The notes: generated by a model not told the origin, from the letters alone. A stretch of DNA of 64,000 nucleotides from Aurantiacibacter sp. MUD11 (GCF_026967575.1 NZ_CP114054.1:2170001-2234000); one strand, 5' to 3'. Positions 27,379 through 37,570 are shown, numbered from the stretch's first letter. Numbers and translations: made by a program.

Positions 27379-30300
27379 TTACCAGGTGACCTGGAAGCCG
27401 GCGCGGGCGCCAACTTCGCCTTCTTCGAAGCCGATGCCGAAGCCACCGGTGAATTGGGCGTTGTCGCTGATCCGGGCGGCGAAGCTCGCCGAACCCGCGA
27501 CACGGTCGTTGTAGTAGCCGAAGCCGCCGGCGATGCCGAAGCTGTCGGTCGGCATCAGGACCGGCGATTCCATCGCCAGGGCCATTGCGACACCTTCGTT
27601 CGCCTCACGGACGCCGCGAGCATTCTCGGCGGTGAGGTCGAACAGGGTGGCCGTCTGGCCCTGCAGGACGCCAATCGCTGCCGCGTTGGCCGCGATATTG
27701 GCGGTGTTGGTGGCGATCAGGCCCGAGTTGACGGCAATCGCTGCGGTGTTGGCCGCGATGTCCGCGCGCACGGTCGGGTCGACCCCGATGGTGCCATTGG
27801 CATCGATGGTCATCACCTCGCCGGCATCGATCTGCGCAGCAGTGCTGGCAGCGATGTCGCCGATGCGGACCGAGCTGCCTGCGCCGCCCAGAGCCACTTC
27901 GTTGACTGCCGATGCCGTGGCACCGAAGCCGATCGCGGTCGAACCGTCGAAGGCTGCGCTGGCCTGGCCGCCCAGGGCCACCGCCGAAGCGCCGGCCGCC
28001 GAAGCGTCCCAACCGATAGCCACAGCGCCGATCGAGGATGCCGTTGCACCGGTACCGTTGCCGTCGACATCACCACCCAGGGCGATGGAGAAGGCACCGG
28101 CCGCGCTGGAGGCGGTACCGCCAGCGAAGCTGTTGGCACCGGTCGCATTGGCGAACTGGCCCACCGCGGTGGAGTTGTCGCCGGTCGCGTTGGCATCTGC
28201 ACCCAGGGCGGTTGCATCCTCCCCGGTTGCTTCGGCGGCGTCACCGATCGCGGTCGAGTTGAAGCCCGAAGCCGTGGCAAACGCACCGATTGCCGTCGCG
28301 AAGGTATCGCTGGCGACACTGTTGGCACCGAGCGCAGTGGCGCGGTTCGCGGTTGCAGCCGCACTGTCGCCCAAGGCCGACGAGTTGGTGTTCGTCGCCG
28401 ATGCGGCCAAGCCGACCGCGACAGCACCGTCACCCGAAGCAGTCGAGCCGGTACCGAGCGCCGTCGAAGCAGCACCCGAAGCCGTGGCGCTGTCACCGAA
28501 GGCGGCCGACGCATCGCCGGATGCCACGGTGTTCACACCGACTGCGGTCGAGTCGACGCCGCTGGCAGCAGCCAGGGCACCGATGGCCGACGAGCCGACC
28601 CCCGAAGCAACCGACTGCGCACCGAAGGTCGATGCCCCGAGCGCGCTAGCCACGCTCGATTCACCGAAGGCGGAGCTGTTGTCGCCGCTGGCCGTGGCGG
28701 CAAAGCCGCTGGCCGTCGACTGGGCACCCGATGCGCTGGCCGACTGGCCGTAAGCGCTCGACTGGAAGCCGCTGGCCGAAGCCTGGCGACCCGTGGCCGT
28801 CGACTGGCCGCCGGTGGCAGAGGTCTGCCAGCCAACCGCCGTATCACCGGCACCCGAGGCGACCGATTCGGCACCCAGGGCAGTCGAGTGGAAGCCCGTG
28901 GCCGCCGCGAGGTCACCCAGGGCGACCGCGTCTTCGTCGCTGGCGACTGCCGCGTTACCGAGCGCAACCGAGGTCAGGCCCGAAGCGCTGGCACCGACAC
29001 CACCGGCCAGCGACTGGTCGCCTGCTGCCGAGGTGTTGTTGCCCAGTGCCGTCGATTCGACACCTGCGGCCGAAGCCCCGGTGCCAAAGGCGCTGGCATT
29101 GTCGCGTACGGCCACTGCGCCGGAGCCAACCGCCGTCGTTCCGGCATTGTTGGCGATGGCGAGGTGACCCATGGCGGTCGAGTTGGTGCTACGCGCTTCG
29201 GCGAAGGCACCCACTGCGGTCGCGAAGTCGGCCTGTGCCTCGGCATCGGCACCGATGGCCGTGGCCTCGATCCCGACAGCGCGGGCGTCTGCGCCAAAGG
29301 CCGAGGAGTCGACCGCCGTGGCGATCGAGTTCGAACCCGTGGCGGTTGCCCCGTCTTCCGAAGCAGCTGCGCCGAAGCCGACTGCCGTGGCATTGGCTTC
29401 GGTGGCTGCTGCGTCGGCACCCAGCGCGGTCGAAGCTTCGAACGAAGCCAAGGCGCTTTCACCCACGGCGGTGGAGTTGAGCCCCGATGCCGCGGAGTTG
29501 GCACCCAGCGAGGTCGAGTCCGCACCGGTGGCCGCCGCGTTCACACCCAAGGCACTGTCATTGGTACGCAGGGCCAGCGAGTCGGCGCCGATCGTGGTCG
29601 TGCCGACGCCGTTGGCGATGGAGTTGTTACCAACTGCCACCGTGTTGACGCTGCGGGCCTCCGACGAGCCACCGACCGCGGTTGCGAAGTCCGCACGAGC
29701 GTCCGCATCGGCACCGAGGGCCGAGGACTGGACGCCAATGGCGCGAGCATCGGCACCGAAGGCCGAGGAGTCGACGTTGGTGGCGAGAGTGTTGGAACCC
29801 GTCGCCGTGGCACCGTCTTCCGAGGCGAGGGCCGAGAAGCCGAGCGCCGTGGCGTCGGTTTCAACAGCCTGCGAGTCTGCACCCAAGGCAGTCGCGCCGC
29901 CGAAGTTGGCCAGCGCCGATTCACCGACCGCCGTGGTGTCCGTTGCGCTCGCGGTGGAGTTCTCACCCAGCGCCGTGGCGTCGGCAGCAACTGCCTGGGC
30001 ATTGGCACCGAAGGCCGCGGTGTTGGCACCGATGGCCGACGAACCCGCACCGACTGCTGTCGAACCGTCAGCCGTGGCACCGTCACCGATGGCCACTGCC
30101 CCGGTCGACAGCGCGTTGGAGTTGCGGCCGATAGCTACCGTGCCTTCTTCCGCCGCATTGGCGTTGGTGCCGCCTGCGAAGGAGTCGAGACCGGCACCGG
30201 TAGCACCAGTACCCACCGCCACACTGCCCACAGCAGCGGCGATGGCGCCGGTGCCCGTAGCGATGCTGTCAGCCCCACTGGCAGCTGCGCCCGTACCGAT

Positions 30301-33300
30301 TGCGCTGGCGTTAGAACCGGAAGCGTTCGAGAACGAGCCGATAGCATTGCTGTTCGCTCCGGATGCCGAGGCAACCGTACCGATCGCATTGGCCTGGACG
30401 CCGGTCGAACTGGCCAGCGTGCCGATGGCAAGGCTGTTCAGGTCGCTGGCGCTAGAGGCCACACCGAACGAAGCAGATTGCAAGCCGCTTGCGGTGCTGG
30501 CGAGGCCGACGGCAGTCGACTGGTCACCAGATGCTGTCGTGTCGTTACCAAGAGCGGTCGAGAAATTGCCGCTGGCGGTGGCGGAGTCACCGCCGGCGAA
30601 CGAACTGATGCCGCTGGCGCTCGTGTCGGTACCGATAGCAGTGCTGTCCGCGCCGGTGGCCCTGGCCCGCGAGCCGGTTGCCGTGGCGTCGGTCGCGCTG
30701 GCAGCCGAGTCAGTACCGAGAGCGGTGCTGTCCTCACCCGAAGCGTTGGCCCGCGAGCCGGTTGCCGTGGCATCGGTCGCGCTGGCTGCCGACTGCTGGC
30801 CGACGGCGACACTGTCGGTGCCCGAAGCGTTGGCTTCGTTACCCAAGGCGGCGCTGGCTACGCCGGAAGCCGACGTGTTGCTGCCGATGGCGGTTGCCCG
30901 GTCAGCCGAAGCATTAGCCCCGGTGCCGTTGGACGTTGCGCTTTCACCCGATGCCTGGGCGTTGAAGCCGGTTGCCGTGGCGTTAGTACCCGAAGCGACC
31001 GAGTTGCCGCCGGTTGCCGTGGCACCGTCAGCCGAGGCACTGGCGAGTTGGCCGACCGCAATCGACTGCACTCCGGAAGCCGACGACTGGCCGCCCACCG
31101 CAACCGCACCGTCGGCGGTCGAGGACGAGGTGCCACCCACGGCCACCGATTCGAAGGCCGTTGCCTGCGAAATCGGGCCGATAGAGGTCGATCCGACGCC
31201 CGAGGCTGTAGCGAGGGTACCGAAGGCTGCCGCTGAATCGCCGCTAGCCGTTGCACCTGAACCAACCGCAGCTCCCGCGAAGCCCGAGGAAGCCGCACCG
31301 TTACCGACGGCGGTGGCTTCGACGCCAGAAGCATTCGCAAGGAAGCCGCCGGCGAACGAGAGATCACCGCTGGCTACCGAGTTCGGGCCAACTGCCGTCG
31401 CGACAAAGCCGCTGGAAACAGCGTCGCCGCCGAAGGCTGCCGAGCCGAGACCCGACGAATCCGCCCGAATGCCGACCGCAGTCGACTGTTCGCCACCCGC
31501 AGAAGCCAGCTGGCCCACCGCGGTGCTCTGGAACGCAGCGCTGGTATTGTTGCCAACAGACGTCGCGCCGTCGGCATTCGCTTGTGCGCTAACACCGACG
31601 GCGGTCGCTCCCGCGCCGCCTGCGAGAGAATTCACGCCGAATGCCGAGGCGTCAGCCGTGACGGCCCCGGCTCCGACGCCGACGGCCGTCGAATTCTCGC
31701 CGCTCGCTACGGAATTAACACCAACAGCGGTCGAGAAATCACCGACCGCATTGGACGTCTGACCGACTGCGGTACCGAAGACACCCGTAGCGTTCGAGAG
31801 GAAGCCGACGGCTGTCGAAGCGCCACCGGTCGAAGTGGCCAAGGCGCCGACGGCAGTGCCGGTACCTGTCGAAACGGCGGACGCACCAAGTGACGTGCCG
31901 CCAAAGCCCGTTGCCGAAGCATCGTCACCCAAGGCCGTGGAGTCATCGCCCGTTGCTTGGGCATTCTGGCCGACTGCGGTGGAATCGGCGCCCGTGGCAT
32001 CCGAGTTTTCACCCAGCGAGGTGCTGTCGTCGCCCGAAGCCGTGGCGTTCATGCCGAAGGCTGCCGAGTTGGCACCCGTGGCAGCTGCGCCGCCGCCCAC
32101 TGCGGTGGAACCGCTGGCGATGGCATTTTCACCGATGGCAACCGACTGGGTGTTGGTTGCCTGGGCATTGTTACCCATGGCAACCGCGCCCGAGGCAGTG
32201 GCCTGTGCGTTGATACCAACGGCCACCGAATTATCGCCTGTGGCGTCAGCACTAAAGCCGTTAGCAGTCGAACCTTCGCCGCTGGCGACCGAACCTTGGC
32301 CAGTGGCCGTGGAGTTGTTGCCCAGCGCCTGAGCGTTGTTGCCGGTCGCGGTAGATGCGCTGCCGGAGGCTATGGCACTATTGCCAAAGGCACTTGAAGC
32401 TATGCCTGAGGCGCTGGAGGCTGCGCCCACAGCGGTGCTAAAGTCCCCTGTTGCCGAGGCGCCTGAACCGTTGGCTGTTGAGCCTACACCACTGGCGGTG
32501 GAGGATAGACCAGTCGCCGTCGAGAAGTCTCCGCTAGCAGTTGAAAATACGCCGGTCGCCGTTGAGCCCGCGCCGCTGGCCGTGGCGGCGCCACCGACCG
32601 CCGTCGACACTGGGCCGGTCGCCTGCGAGAGCGGGCCGAGTGCAGTATTGCCGCCGGAAGTAGCAGTGGCCTGATCACCCACGGCAACTGACTGGACCCC
32701 ACTAGAGATCGAGTTGCTGCCAATGGCGACGGTATTCTCACCGCTCGCGGCAGCGCCCACGCCACCGGCAAATGAGCCAATACCACTAGCCGCCGAGTCG
32801 GCACCTACGGCAGTACTGTCTTCACCACTCGCATTGGCGCGAGCACCGGAGGCCGTGGCGTCCGTCGCACTTGCCTGGGCGAAAGTGCCCGTCGCGGTAC
32901 CATCGGTTCCCGAAGCAGCTGCGCCGAAACCGGTGGCGGTGCTGGCGACGCCGCTGGCCGAAGAGAATGCGCCGGATGCACTGGAATTCTGACCGCTAGC
33001 CGAAGAGTTGAAGCCCGAAGCGGTACTGGTCTCTCCGCTGGCATTGGCGAACACACCAGTTGCCGTTGAATTAACGCCGGTTGCGGAGGAAAACACGCCA
33101 ACGGCTGTGGAGTTTGCTTCCAGTGCCTGCGAACCACCGCCGACTGCAGTGGAGTTTTCCTGCTGCGCCAGCGCATTGGCACCCAGCGCGGAGGAGTTCG
33201 CATCACGCGCAATGGAGTTATTGCCAACTACCGTTGTGAATTCGCCCTCGGCGATCGTTTCCTGTCCGATGGCAATCGAGAAGTCGGTCCGTGCGTCGGC

Positions 33301-34083
33301 ATTCTGACCAATTGCGGTTGAACCCTCACCGATGGCCGAAGCTTCGTGACCCAGAGCCGTCGAGTTCTCACCATTGGCCAGCGAGTTCGCGCCCACAGCG
33401 GTCGAACTGGGGCGGCGAGCGATCGAGCCACCGCCGAGGGCAGTGGTGCCGTCATTGCCGGCAAAGGCTTCGAAGCCCAGCGCGACCGAGCGACTGTCCG
33501 TAGCGACCGAATAGGCGCCTACGGCGGTCGATTCCGCGTTGCGCGCGTCGGCGTGGTCACCAACGGCCACCGCGCTGGCGCCAGAGGTGCTGGCGTTCGA
33601 GCCAACCGCAACGGCCTGCGAGCCTACTGCGCGGGTGCGGTTACCGATGGCGACGGTGCCATCCGAAAGTGCTTCGGTGTCGTTACCGACGGCCGTGGAA
33701 TTGGTGCCCGATGCCTCTGCGTCGGAACCTGTCGCAATGGAGCCGTCGCCCGATGCGGTGGCGTTCTCGCCACAAGCCAGCGAGCCCGTACCGCTGCCGG
33801 AAGCGCCGCCGGTCGTGTCCGGCGTTGCCGTCGTTCCGAAGTTGGTATTGCTCTCGTCCGCATCCAGCGCGCTGACGACGTTGCCTTCATTGGGGTAAGT
33901 TGCGCCCGAGCCGAAGCCGGCAACGACGTTGCCCGCCCCATTATCCAGGAGACATTCTTCCGCCGAAGCCTGATTCGGCGTGGCGCCGACCATGGCGACT
34001 GTGGCGATTGCGAGTCCCGACGCGGAAAGCGTCAGGGCGCTGATCTTGCCGAAGGACTTCGGCGCGGTTTTCGAACTGGGCAT
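27379..34083 (-). CDS. Giant YadA-like trimeric autotransporter adhesin
   Basis: A 2234-residue trimeric autotransporter. The ATG at 34083 has a perfect AGGAGG nine bases upstream. A long signal peptide ends near residue 41 (NQASA). From about residue 60 to 2060 the head is built almost wholly of 14-residue YadA-head repeats of the form STAxGxxAxASGxx, on the order of 140 copies. A short region (SSVRIGDIAAS near 2070) leads into a coiled-coil-like stalk rich in IAANTAAI units (about 2090-2140). The C-terminal YadA anchor of about 75 residues ends in GFQVTW with the terminal aromatic needed for barrel assembly. Very long head, very short stalk. Likely surface or cell-cell adhesion. It has its own promoter region (34084-34362) and terminator. 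Confidence 0.92.
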   Translation of the reverse strand: MPSSKTAPKSFGKISALTLSASGLAIATVAMVGATPNQASAEECLLDNGAGNVVAGFGSGATYPNEGNVVSALDADESNTNFGTTATPDTTGGASGSGTGSLACGENATASGDGSIATGSDAEASGTNSTAVGNDTEALSDGTVAIGNRTRAVGSQAVAVGSNASTSGASAVAVGDHADARNAESTAVGAYSVATDSRSVALGFEAFAGNDGTTALGGGSIARRPSSTAVGANSLANGENSTALGHEASAIGEGSTAIGQNADARTDFSIAIGQETIAEGEFTTVVGNNSIARDANSSALGANALAQQENSTAVGGGSQALEANSTAVGVFSSATGVNSTATGVFANASGETSTASGFNSSASGQNSSASGAFSSASGVASTATGFGAAASGTDGTATGTFAQASATDATASGARANASGEDSTAVGADSAASGIGSFAGGVGAAASGENTVAIGSNSISSGVQSVAVGDQATATSGGNTALGPLSQATGPVSTAVGGAATASGAGSTATGVFSTASGDFSTATGLSSTASGVGSTANGSGASATGDFSTAVGAASSASGIASSAFGNSAIASGSASTATGNNAQALGNNSTATGQGSVASGEGSTANGFSADATGDNSVAVGINAQATASGAVAMGNNAQATNTQSVAIGENAIASGSTAVGGGAAATGANSAAFGMNATASGDDSTSLGENSDATGADSTAVGQNAQATGDDSTALGDDASATGFGGTSLGASAVSTGTGTAVGALATSTGGASTAVGFLSNATGVFGTAVGQTSNAVGDFSTAVGVNSVASGENSTAVGVGAGAVTADASAFGVNSLAGGAGATAVGVSAQANADGATSVGNNTSAAFQSTAVGQLASAGGEQSTAVGIRADSSGLGSAAFGGDAVSSGFVATAVGPNSVASGDLSFAGGFLANASGVEATAVGNGAASSGFAGAAVGSGATASGDSAAAFGTLATASGVGSTSIGPISQATAFESVAVGGTSSSTADGAVAVGGQSSASGVQSIAVGQLASASADGATATGGNSVASGTNATATGFNAQASGESATSNGTGANASADRATAIGSNTSASGVASAALGNEANASGTDSVAVGQQSAASATDATATGSRANASGEDSTALGTDSAASATDATATGSRARATGADSTAIGTDTSASGISSFAGGDSATASGNFSTALGNDTTASGDQSTAVGLASTASGLQSASFGVASSASDLNSLAIGTLASSTGVQANAIGTVASASGANSNAIGSFSNASGSNASAIGTGAAASGADSIATGTGAIAAAVGSVAVGTGATGAGLDSFAGGTNANAAEEGTVAIGRNSNALSTGAVAIGDGATADGSTAVGAGSSAIGANTAAFGANAQAVAADATALGENSTASATDTTAVGESALANFGGATALGADSQAVETDATALGFSALASEDGATATGSNTLATNVDSSAFGADARAIGVQSSALGADADARADFATAVGGSSEARSVNTVAVGNNSIANGVGTTTIGADSLALRTNDSALGVNAAATGADSTSLGANSAASGLNSTAVGESALASFEASTALGADAAATEANATAVGFGAAASEDGATATGSNSIATAVDSSAFGADARAVGIEATAIGADAEAQADFATAVGAFAEARSTNSTAMGHLAIANNAGTTAVGSGAVAVRDNASAFGTGASAAGVESTALGNNTSAAGDQSLAGGVGASASGLTSVALGNAAVASDEDAVALGDLAAATGFHSTALGAESVASGAGDTAVGWQTSATGGQSTATGRQASASGFQSSAYGQSASASGAQSTASGFAATASGDNSSAFGESSVASALGASTFGAQSVASGVGSSAIGALAAASGVDSTAVGVNTVASGDASAAFGDSATASGAASTALGTGSTASGDGAVAVGLAASATNTNSSALGDSAAATANRATALGANSVASDTFATAIGAFATASGFNSTAIGDAAEATGEDATALGADANATGDNSTAVGQFANATGANSFAGGTASSAAGAFSIALGGDVDGNGTGATASSIGAVAIGWDASAAGASAVALGGQASAAFDGSTAIGFGATASAVNEVALGGAGSSVRIGDIAASTAAQIDAGEVMTIDANGTIGVDPTVRADIAANTAAIAVNSGLIATNTANIAANAAAIGVLQGQTATLFDLTAENARGVREANEGVAMALAMESPVLMPTDSFGIAGGFGYYNDRVAGSASFAARISDNAQFTGGFGIGFEEGEVGARAGFQVTW
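27900..33780 (-). repeat. Tandem 42-bp coding repeats of the adhesin head
   Basis: Degenerate tandem repeats of about 42 bases encode successive 14-residue head turns (STAxGxxAxASGxx). Copies have diverged in sequence but keep the invariant Gly and Ala codons. The array is prone to recombination between copies, so head length may vary between strains, and assembly errors are possible here. Confidence 0.85.
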
Positions 34084-34257
34084 GTGAGTTTTCCTCCTGT
34101 TATCCGAACCGGACTGCGGCCGGCGGATACGACGCGAAGGAAGGAATAACCCTGGTAGCCATATGCCCCCTCCCCTGTGCGCCGCGATCCCCCGATCGCA
34201 ACAATTGCCCGATTCTGGGCAATCACCACGCTACGGATTTTTTTACGATTTGCACCC

Positions 34258-34277
34258 CTCGAATCCGAAATTTCGAG
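34258..34277. promoter_or_regulatory. Inverted repeat upstream of the adhesin gene
   Basis: CTCGAA (34258-34263) and TTCGAG (34272-34277) form a perfect 6-bp dyad with an 8-base spacer, about 180 bases upstream of the adhesin start. The surrounding 34084-34362 stretch is AT-rich compared with the window and contains no convincing gene. It is the best place for the adhesin promoter; the dyad may be an operator. Confidence 0.35.
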
Positions 34278-34362
34278 AAAAAGTGCCGAGTTACGCCAGA
34301 ATCCGTAGGTAAATTACGTGATTAATGGCGCGGGAAGGATAGTTAAGTTTACTTTAAAGCAG

Positions 34363-35916
34363 TTATTTGATGCGTAGGTCGAGCAGAGTCGGCCCCGACG
34401 ACTCGAAGGACCAGCACAGCGCCTCATCCAGTTGGCCGACGTCGTCGACCCGCCGGGCTGCAATTCCTTGTCCATTCGCCATGTTCACGAAGTCGAGGCC
34501 GGTGAGGTCGCAACCCGGAACGCTGTTCATCCCGAACTCGCCGGAGAAGCCCATCAGCGCGGCATAGGCCGAGTTGTTCATGATCAGGAAGCTGACAGGC
34601 AGGCCCTCCTGCATCGCCGTAAACAACCCCTGGATCGTGTACATCGCCGCCCCGTCGCCGAGGATGGCGATGACCTTGTCTCCCTTGCCACCGTTCTTCT
34701 CGTGCATGGACACGCCCAGCGCGCCCGGCAGCGAATAGCCGAGGCCGCCACTGGCGCAGGAATAGAAGCCGCCTTCGCGAACGATCGGCAGCGTCTGGTG
34801 CTCGGGCCCGCGTGCGGTCGGCGCTTCCTCGACCACGATCGCACCGTCCGGGCGCAGTTCGGCAACGCGGCTGAGGACGTAGGCGGCGGTCATCTCCGCC
34901 TCCGGCTTGATGAACCGGTGCGTCGGGCCGGTGTAGTCGCGCGCGTTGGTACGCTCGCACAACTGCGTCAGGCCTTCGTTCACATCGCCCAGCACGCCGC
35001 CACCGCCGGGCAGGGCGGCCAGGTGCTGCGGATCGTCCGACAGCGCCATCAGCTTGGCGTGTTCCGGCCAGTGCGGGCCTTCGCCCTCGACGTGGTAGGT
35101 GAACACCGGCGCCCCGGCGACGAGGATGGCATCGAAGGGATCGAGCGCGTCGCGAATCTGGTCGCGCCAGGCATTGAGGAAGCCGGCGAAGTGCGGGTGG
35201 TTTTCCGGGAAGGTCTCGCGCGCGGCATAGGGCGCGGCGAAAACCGCGCAGCCGGCTTTCTCCGCCAGCGCGATGGCAGCGTTCCAACCCCCCGCATTGG
35301 CGACCCCGGTGCCCAGTACCAGCGCGGGCCGTTCGGCCCGGTCGAGCATGGCGGCAAGCCGCTCGATGCCGGTGGCCGATGGCACGGCGAGAGCGTCAAT
35401 ATCGGGCAAGCCGGGCATCTCGCATTCGCGTTCCCAGTCGTCGACCGGGATGGACACGAAGACCGGGCCCATCGGCGGTGTCAGTGCGGTGACGAAAGCG
35501 CGGATCAGCGCCTGCGGCACGTCTTCCGCGCGCGCAGGTTCCACCGAGTACTTCACGTAGGGTCGCGGGAATTCGCTCGGCCGTTCGGCGTAAAGGAACG
35601 GGTCGAAGGGCAGGATCGAGCGCGCCTGCTGGCCCGCAGTCACCACCACCGGCGCGTTGTTCTTCCACGCGGTGAAAAGGTTGCCGAGCGAGTGGCCGGT
35701 GCCCGCCGCGCTGTGCAGGTTCACCAGCGCGGGCTTGCGGCTGGCGCGGGCATAGCCGTCGGCCAGGCCGACGACGACCGCCTCGTTCAGTCCCATCACA
35801 TAGGGAAAGGGCATACCCTTGAGCATGGGCAGCTCGGTGCTGCCGGGATTGCCGAACAGGCGATCGACACCGAAATGTTCGAAGACGGCGAAGGCCGCGT
35901 CACGTACGGTGGGCAT
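34363..35916 (-). CDS. Benzoylformate-decarboxylase-like ThDP enzyme
   Basis: A 517-residue thiamine-diphosphate enzyme. S26 (GNPGSTELP), E45, H68 (LHSAAGTGHS) and H275 (VFTYHVEG) correspond to the active-site Ser26, Glu47, His70 and His281 that I recall for benzoylformate decarboxylase. The ThDP motif GDGAAMYTIQG...NN lies near residue 427. It should decarboxylate an aryl-2-oxo acid (for example a vanilloylformate-type compound) to the aldehyde, or lyse an aryl diketone. Last gene of the seven-gene catabolic operon, three bases after the MFS gene. The exact substrate is unknown. Confidence 0.85.
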   Translation of the reverse strand: MPTVRDAAFAVFEHFGVDRLFGNPGSTELPMLKGMPFPYVMGLNEAVVVGLADGYARASRKPALVNLHSAAGTGHSLGNLFTAWKNNAPVVVTAGQQARSILPFDPFLYAERPSEFPRPYVKYSVEPARAEDVPQALIRAFVTALTPPMGPVFVSIPVDDWERECEMPGLPDIDALAVPSATGIERLAAMLDRAERPALVLGTGVANAGGWNAAIALAEKAGCAVFAAPYAARETFPENHPHFAGFLNAWRDQIRDALDPFDAILVAGAPVFTYHVEGEGPHWPEHAKLMALSDDPQHLAALPGGGGVLGDVNEGLTQLCERTNARDYTGPTHRFIKPEAEMTAAYVLSRVAELRPDGAIVVEEAPTARGPEHQTLPIVREGGFYSCASGGLGYSLPGALGVSMHEKNGGKGDKVIAILGDGAAMYTIQGLFTAMQEGLPVSFLIMNNSAYAALMGFSGEFGMNSVPGCDLTGLDFVNMANGQGIAARRVDDVGQLDEALCWSFESSGPTLLDLRIK

Positions 35917-35919
35917 GGG

Positions 35920-37539
35920 TCAGACCTCCTCGCCGCCCGCACGGGCGCGATCGAGCATGGAACCCTCGTCCTTGCCATAGCGCATCAGGACCACGACCAG
36001 CAGCACGACGATCACCGGACAGACCCACATCAGCGAGATCAGGGCAGCGGCAAGGTCGTTGCCATTCTGGTCGGAGATGATGCCGACGACGTAGGGGCCA
36101 AGGCCCTGGCCGAGCAGGGTCATGATGACGAGGTAGGTGGAGAAGACGATCCCGCGCATTCGCGGCAAGGCCAGGCCAAGCAGTAGGGCATAGGTCGGCG
36201 GCAGCCACAGCGTCAGGATCAGCGAGAATATCGTGTAGCGAATATAGAAGTCGGTCAGCACCTCGGCGCTGTAGGTCCAGATGCCGAAGAAGGGCGAGAT
36301 GCCCAGCGACAGCAGCACCAGATAGATCATGCCGCGCGTCCCCATCTTGTTGCCCAGCCAGTCCGCCAGCGGGCCAGCCACCAGCGCGCCGATCGTCGCC
36401 AGCAGGGCCGAGAGCAGGCCGAACTGTAGCCCGACGTCCGCCATCGACAGGCCGAACTGGCGGATCAGGATCTGCGGGCTGGCGAACATCACGCCGTAAT
36501 TGATCGCGGTCTGCAGTCCGCCCATCACCATCAGCAGGATCAGCGAGGGGTTGAGGGTGACGTTGAAGGTGGGCTTGTCGGTCAGCCGGAAGTTCTGGAA
36601 CAGGTTGAGCACCACGAAGGCGCCGAAGCCGAACACGCTCCATTGCAGCACGTGCGGATCGAGCGTGAAGCCGCCGAAGTCGAGCGGCGGGCGGGGGGAG
36701 AAGTCACTCGTGACCTTCACCATCAGCGTGCAGAAGCCGACGATCACGGCGAGACCGATGAAGTTGATCGCCCACTGCCGCGCCCCGGCATCGTGGCGCC
36801 ACAGGTTCATCCAGTTGGTGCCCGGCGTCACCGCGCCGAGCACGCCGGCGCTGGCCTTGAACGGGGCAGGATCGGGCTTGGTCTTGATGCCGTCCATCGC
36901 TCCGCGTTCGGGTTCGCGCAGCTTGTAGATCAGCCAGGCCAGCGGGAAGCCGGGCAGGGCGGCGACGAGGAAGGCGAACTGCCAGCCGGTAAAGCCGAAG
37001 CTGGCCCCGCCCGCCGCCACGCGGTTGTCCCACCATTCGGCGGCAATCCCGCCGAGCGCCATCGACAGGCCGAGTCCGAGCGCGAGGCCCACGCCAAGGC
37101 CACCCATGGCGATGCCACGGCGGCCCTTGGGCAGGCTGTCGAACAGGATCGAATTGGCCGCCGGCTGGGTCGCGCCCTCGCCGATACCGACGCCGAGGCG
37201 CGAAATCGCCAGCAGCGTGAAGCCCTGCGCGAAAGCGGAAAGCCCGGCGAAGAAGCTCCACCCGGCGAGGCAGATTGCGAGCAGCTTGGTGCGCACCCAG
37301 CCATCCACCAGCCGTCCCAGCGGCAACGAGAACAGCGCGTAGAACAGCGCGAAGACGGTACCGTAGAGCAGCCCCATCTCGGCATCGCCGATGCCCAGGT
37401 CGTTACGGATATCGTTGGCCAGGATGGAGAGGATCTGCCGGTCGAGCAGGCTCATCATCTGTGCCGAGGACATCAGGATAATGGCATGCCAGCCATAGCG
37501 GCTGATGCGATTGTCGCTCGCCTGGTCGCCGGTGCTCAT
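35920..37539 (-). CDS. MFS transporter (spinster-like)
   Basis: A 539-residue 12-helix transporter. The first helix has LDRQILSILANDIRNDLGI and the loop carries GRLVDGWVRTKLL; R-x-G-x-G motif SRLGVGIGEGATQPAANS is typical of the spinster-like subfamily common in sphingomonad aromatic clusters. I start at the ATG 37539, with GGGAGAG upstream; a TTG two codons earlier is possible. A large hydrophilic loop near residues 200-250 splits the halves. Probable importer of a lignin-derived dimer or monomer. Confidence 0.88.
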   Translation of the reverse strand: MSTGDQASDNRISRYGWHAIILMSSAQMMSLLDRQILSILANDIRNDLGIGDAEMGLLYGTVFALFYALFSLPLGRLVDGWVRTKLLAICLAGWSFFAGLSAFAQGFTLLAISRLGVGIGEGATQPAANSILFDSLPKGRRGIAMGGLGVGLALGLGLSMALGGIAAEWWDNRVAAGGASFGFTGWQFAFLVAALPGFPLAWLIYKLREPERGAMDGIKTKPDPAPFKASAGVLGAVTPGTNWMNLWRHDAGARQWAINFIGLAVIVGFCTLMVKVTSDFSPRPPLDFGGFTLDPHVLQWSVFGFGAFVVLNLFQNFRLTDKPTFNVTLNPSLILLMVMGGLQTAINYGVMFASPQILIRQFGLSMADVGLQFGLLSALLATIGALVAGPLADWLGNKMGTRGMIYLVLLSLGISPFFGIWTYSAEVLTDFYIRYTIFSLILTLWLPPTYALLLGLALPRMRGIVFSTYLVIMTLLGQGLGPYVVGIISDQNGNDLAAALISLMWVCPVIVVLLVVVLMRYGKDEGSMLDRARAGGEEV

Positions 37540-37570
37540 GTGCAATTCTCTCCCTTGGTGCCGAGCGTCG

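Noticed and set aside
27262..31236. A 1324-codon plus-strand frame across the adhesin gene
   Set aside because: It mirrors the 42-bp repeats of the adhesin, is rich in Arg/Gly/Thr/Cys without a known fold, and begins inside a terminator region. It is a shadow.
27900..33780. Regularly spaced repeats that could be taken for a CRISPR array
   Set aside because: The 42-bp periodicity is continuous, degenerate and in frame with YadA-head repeats; there are no identical direct repeats with unique spacers and no cas genes.
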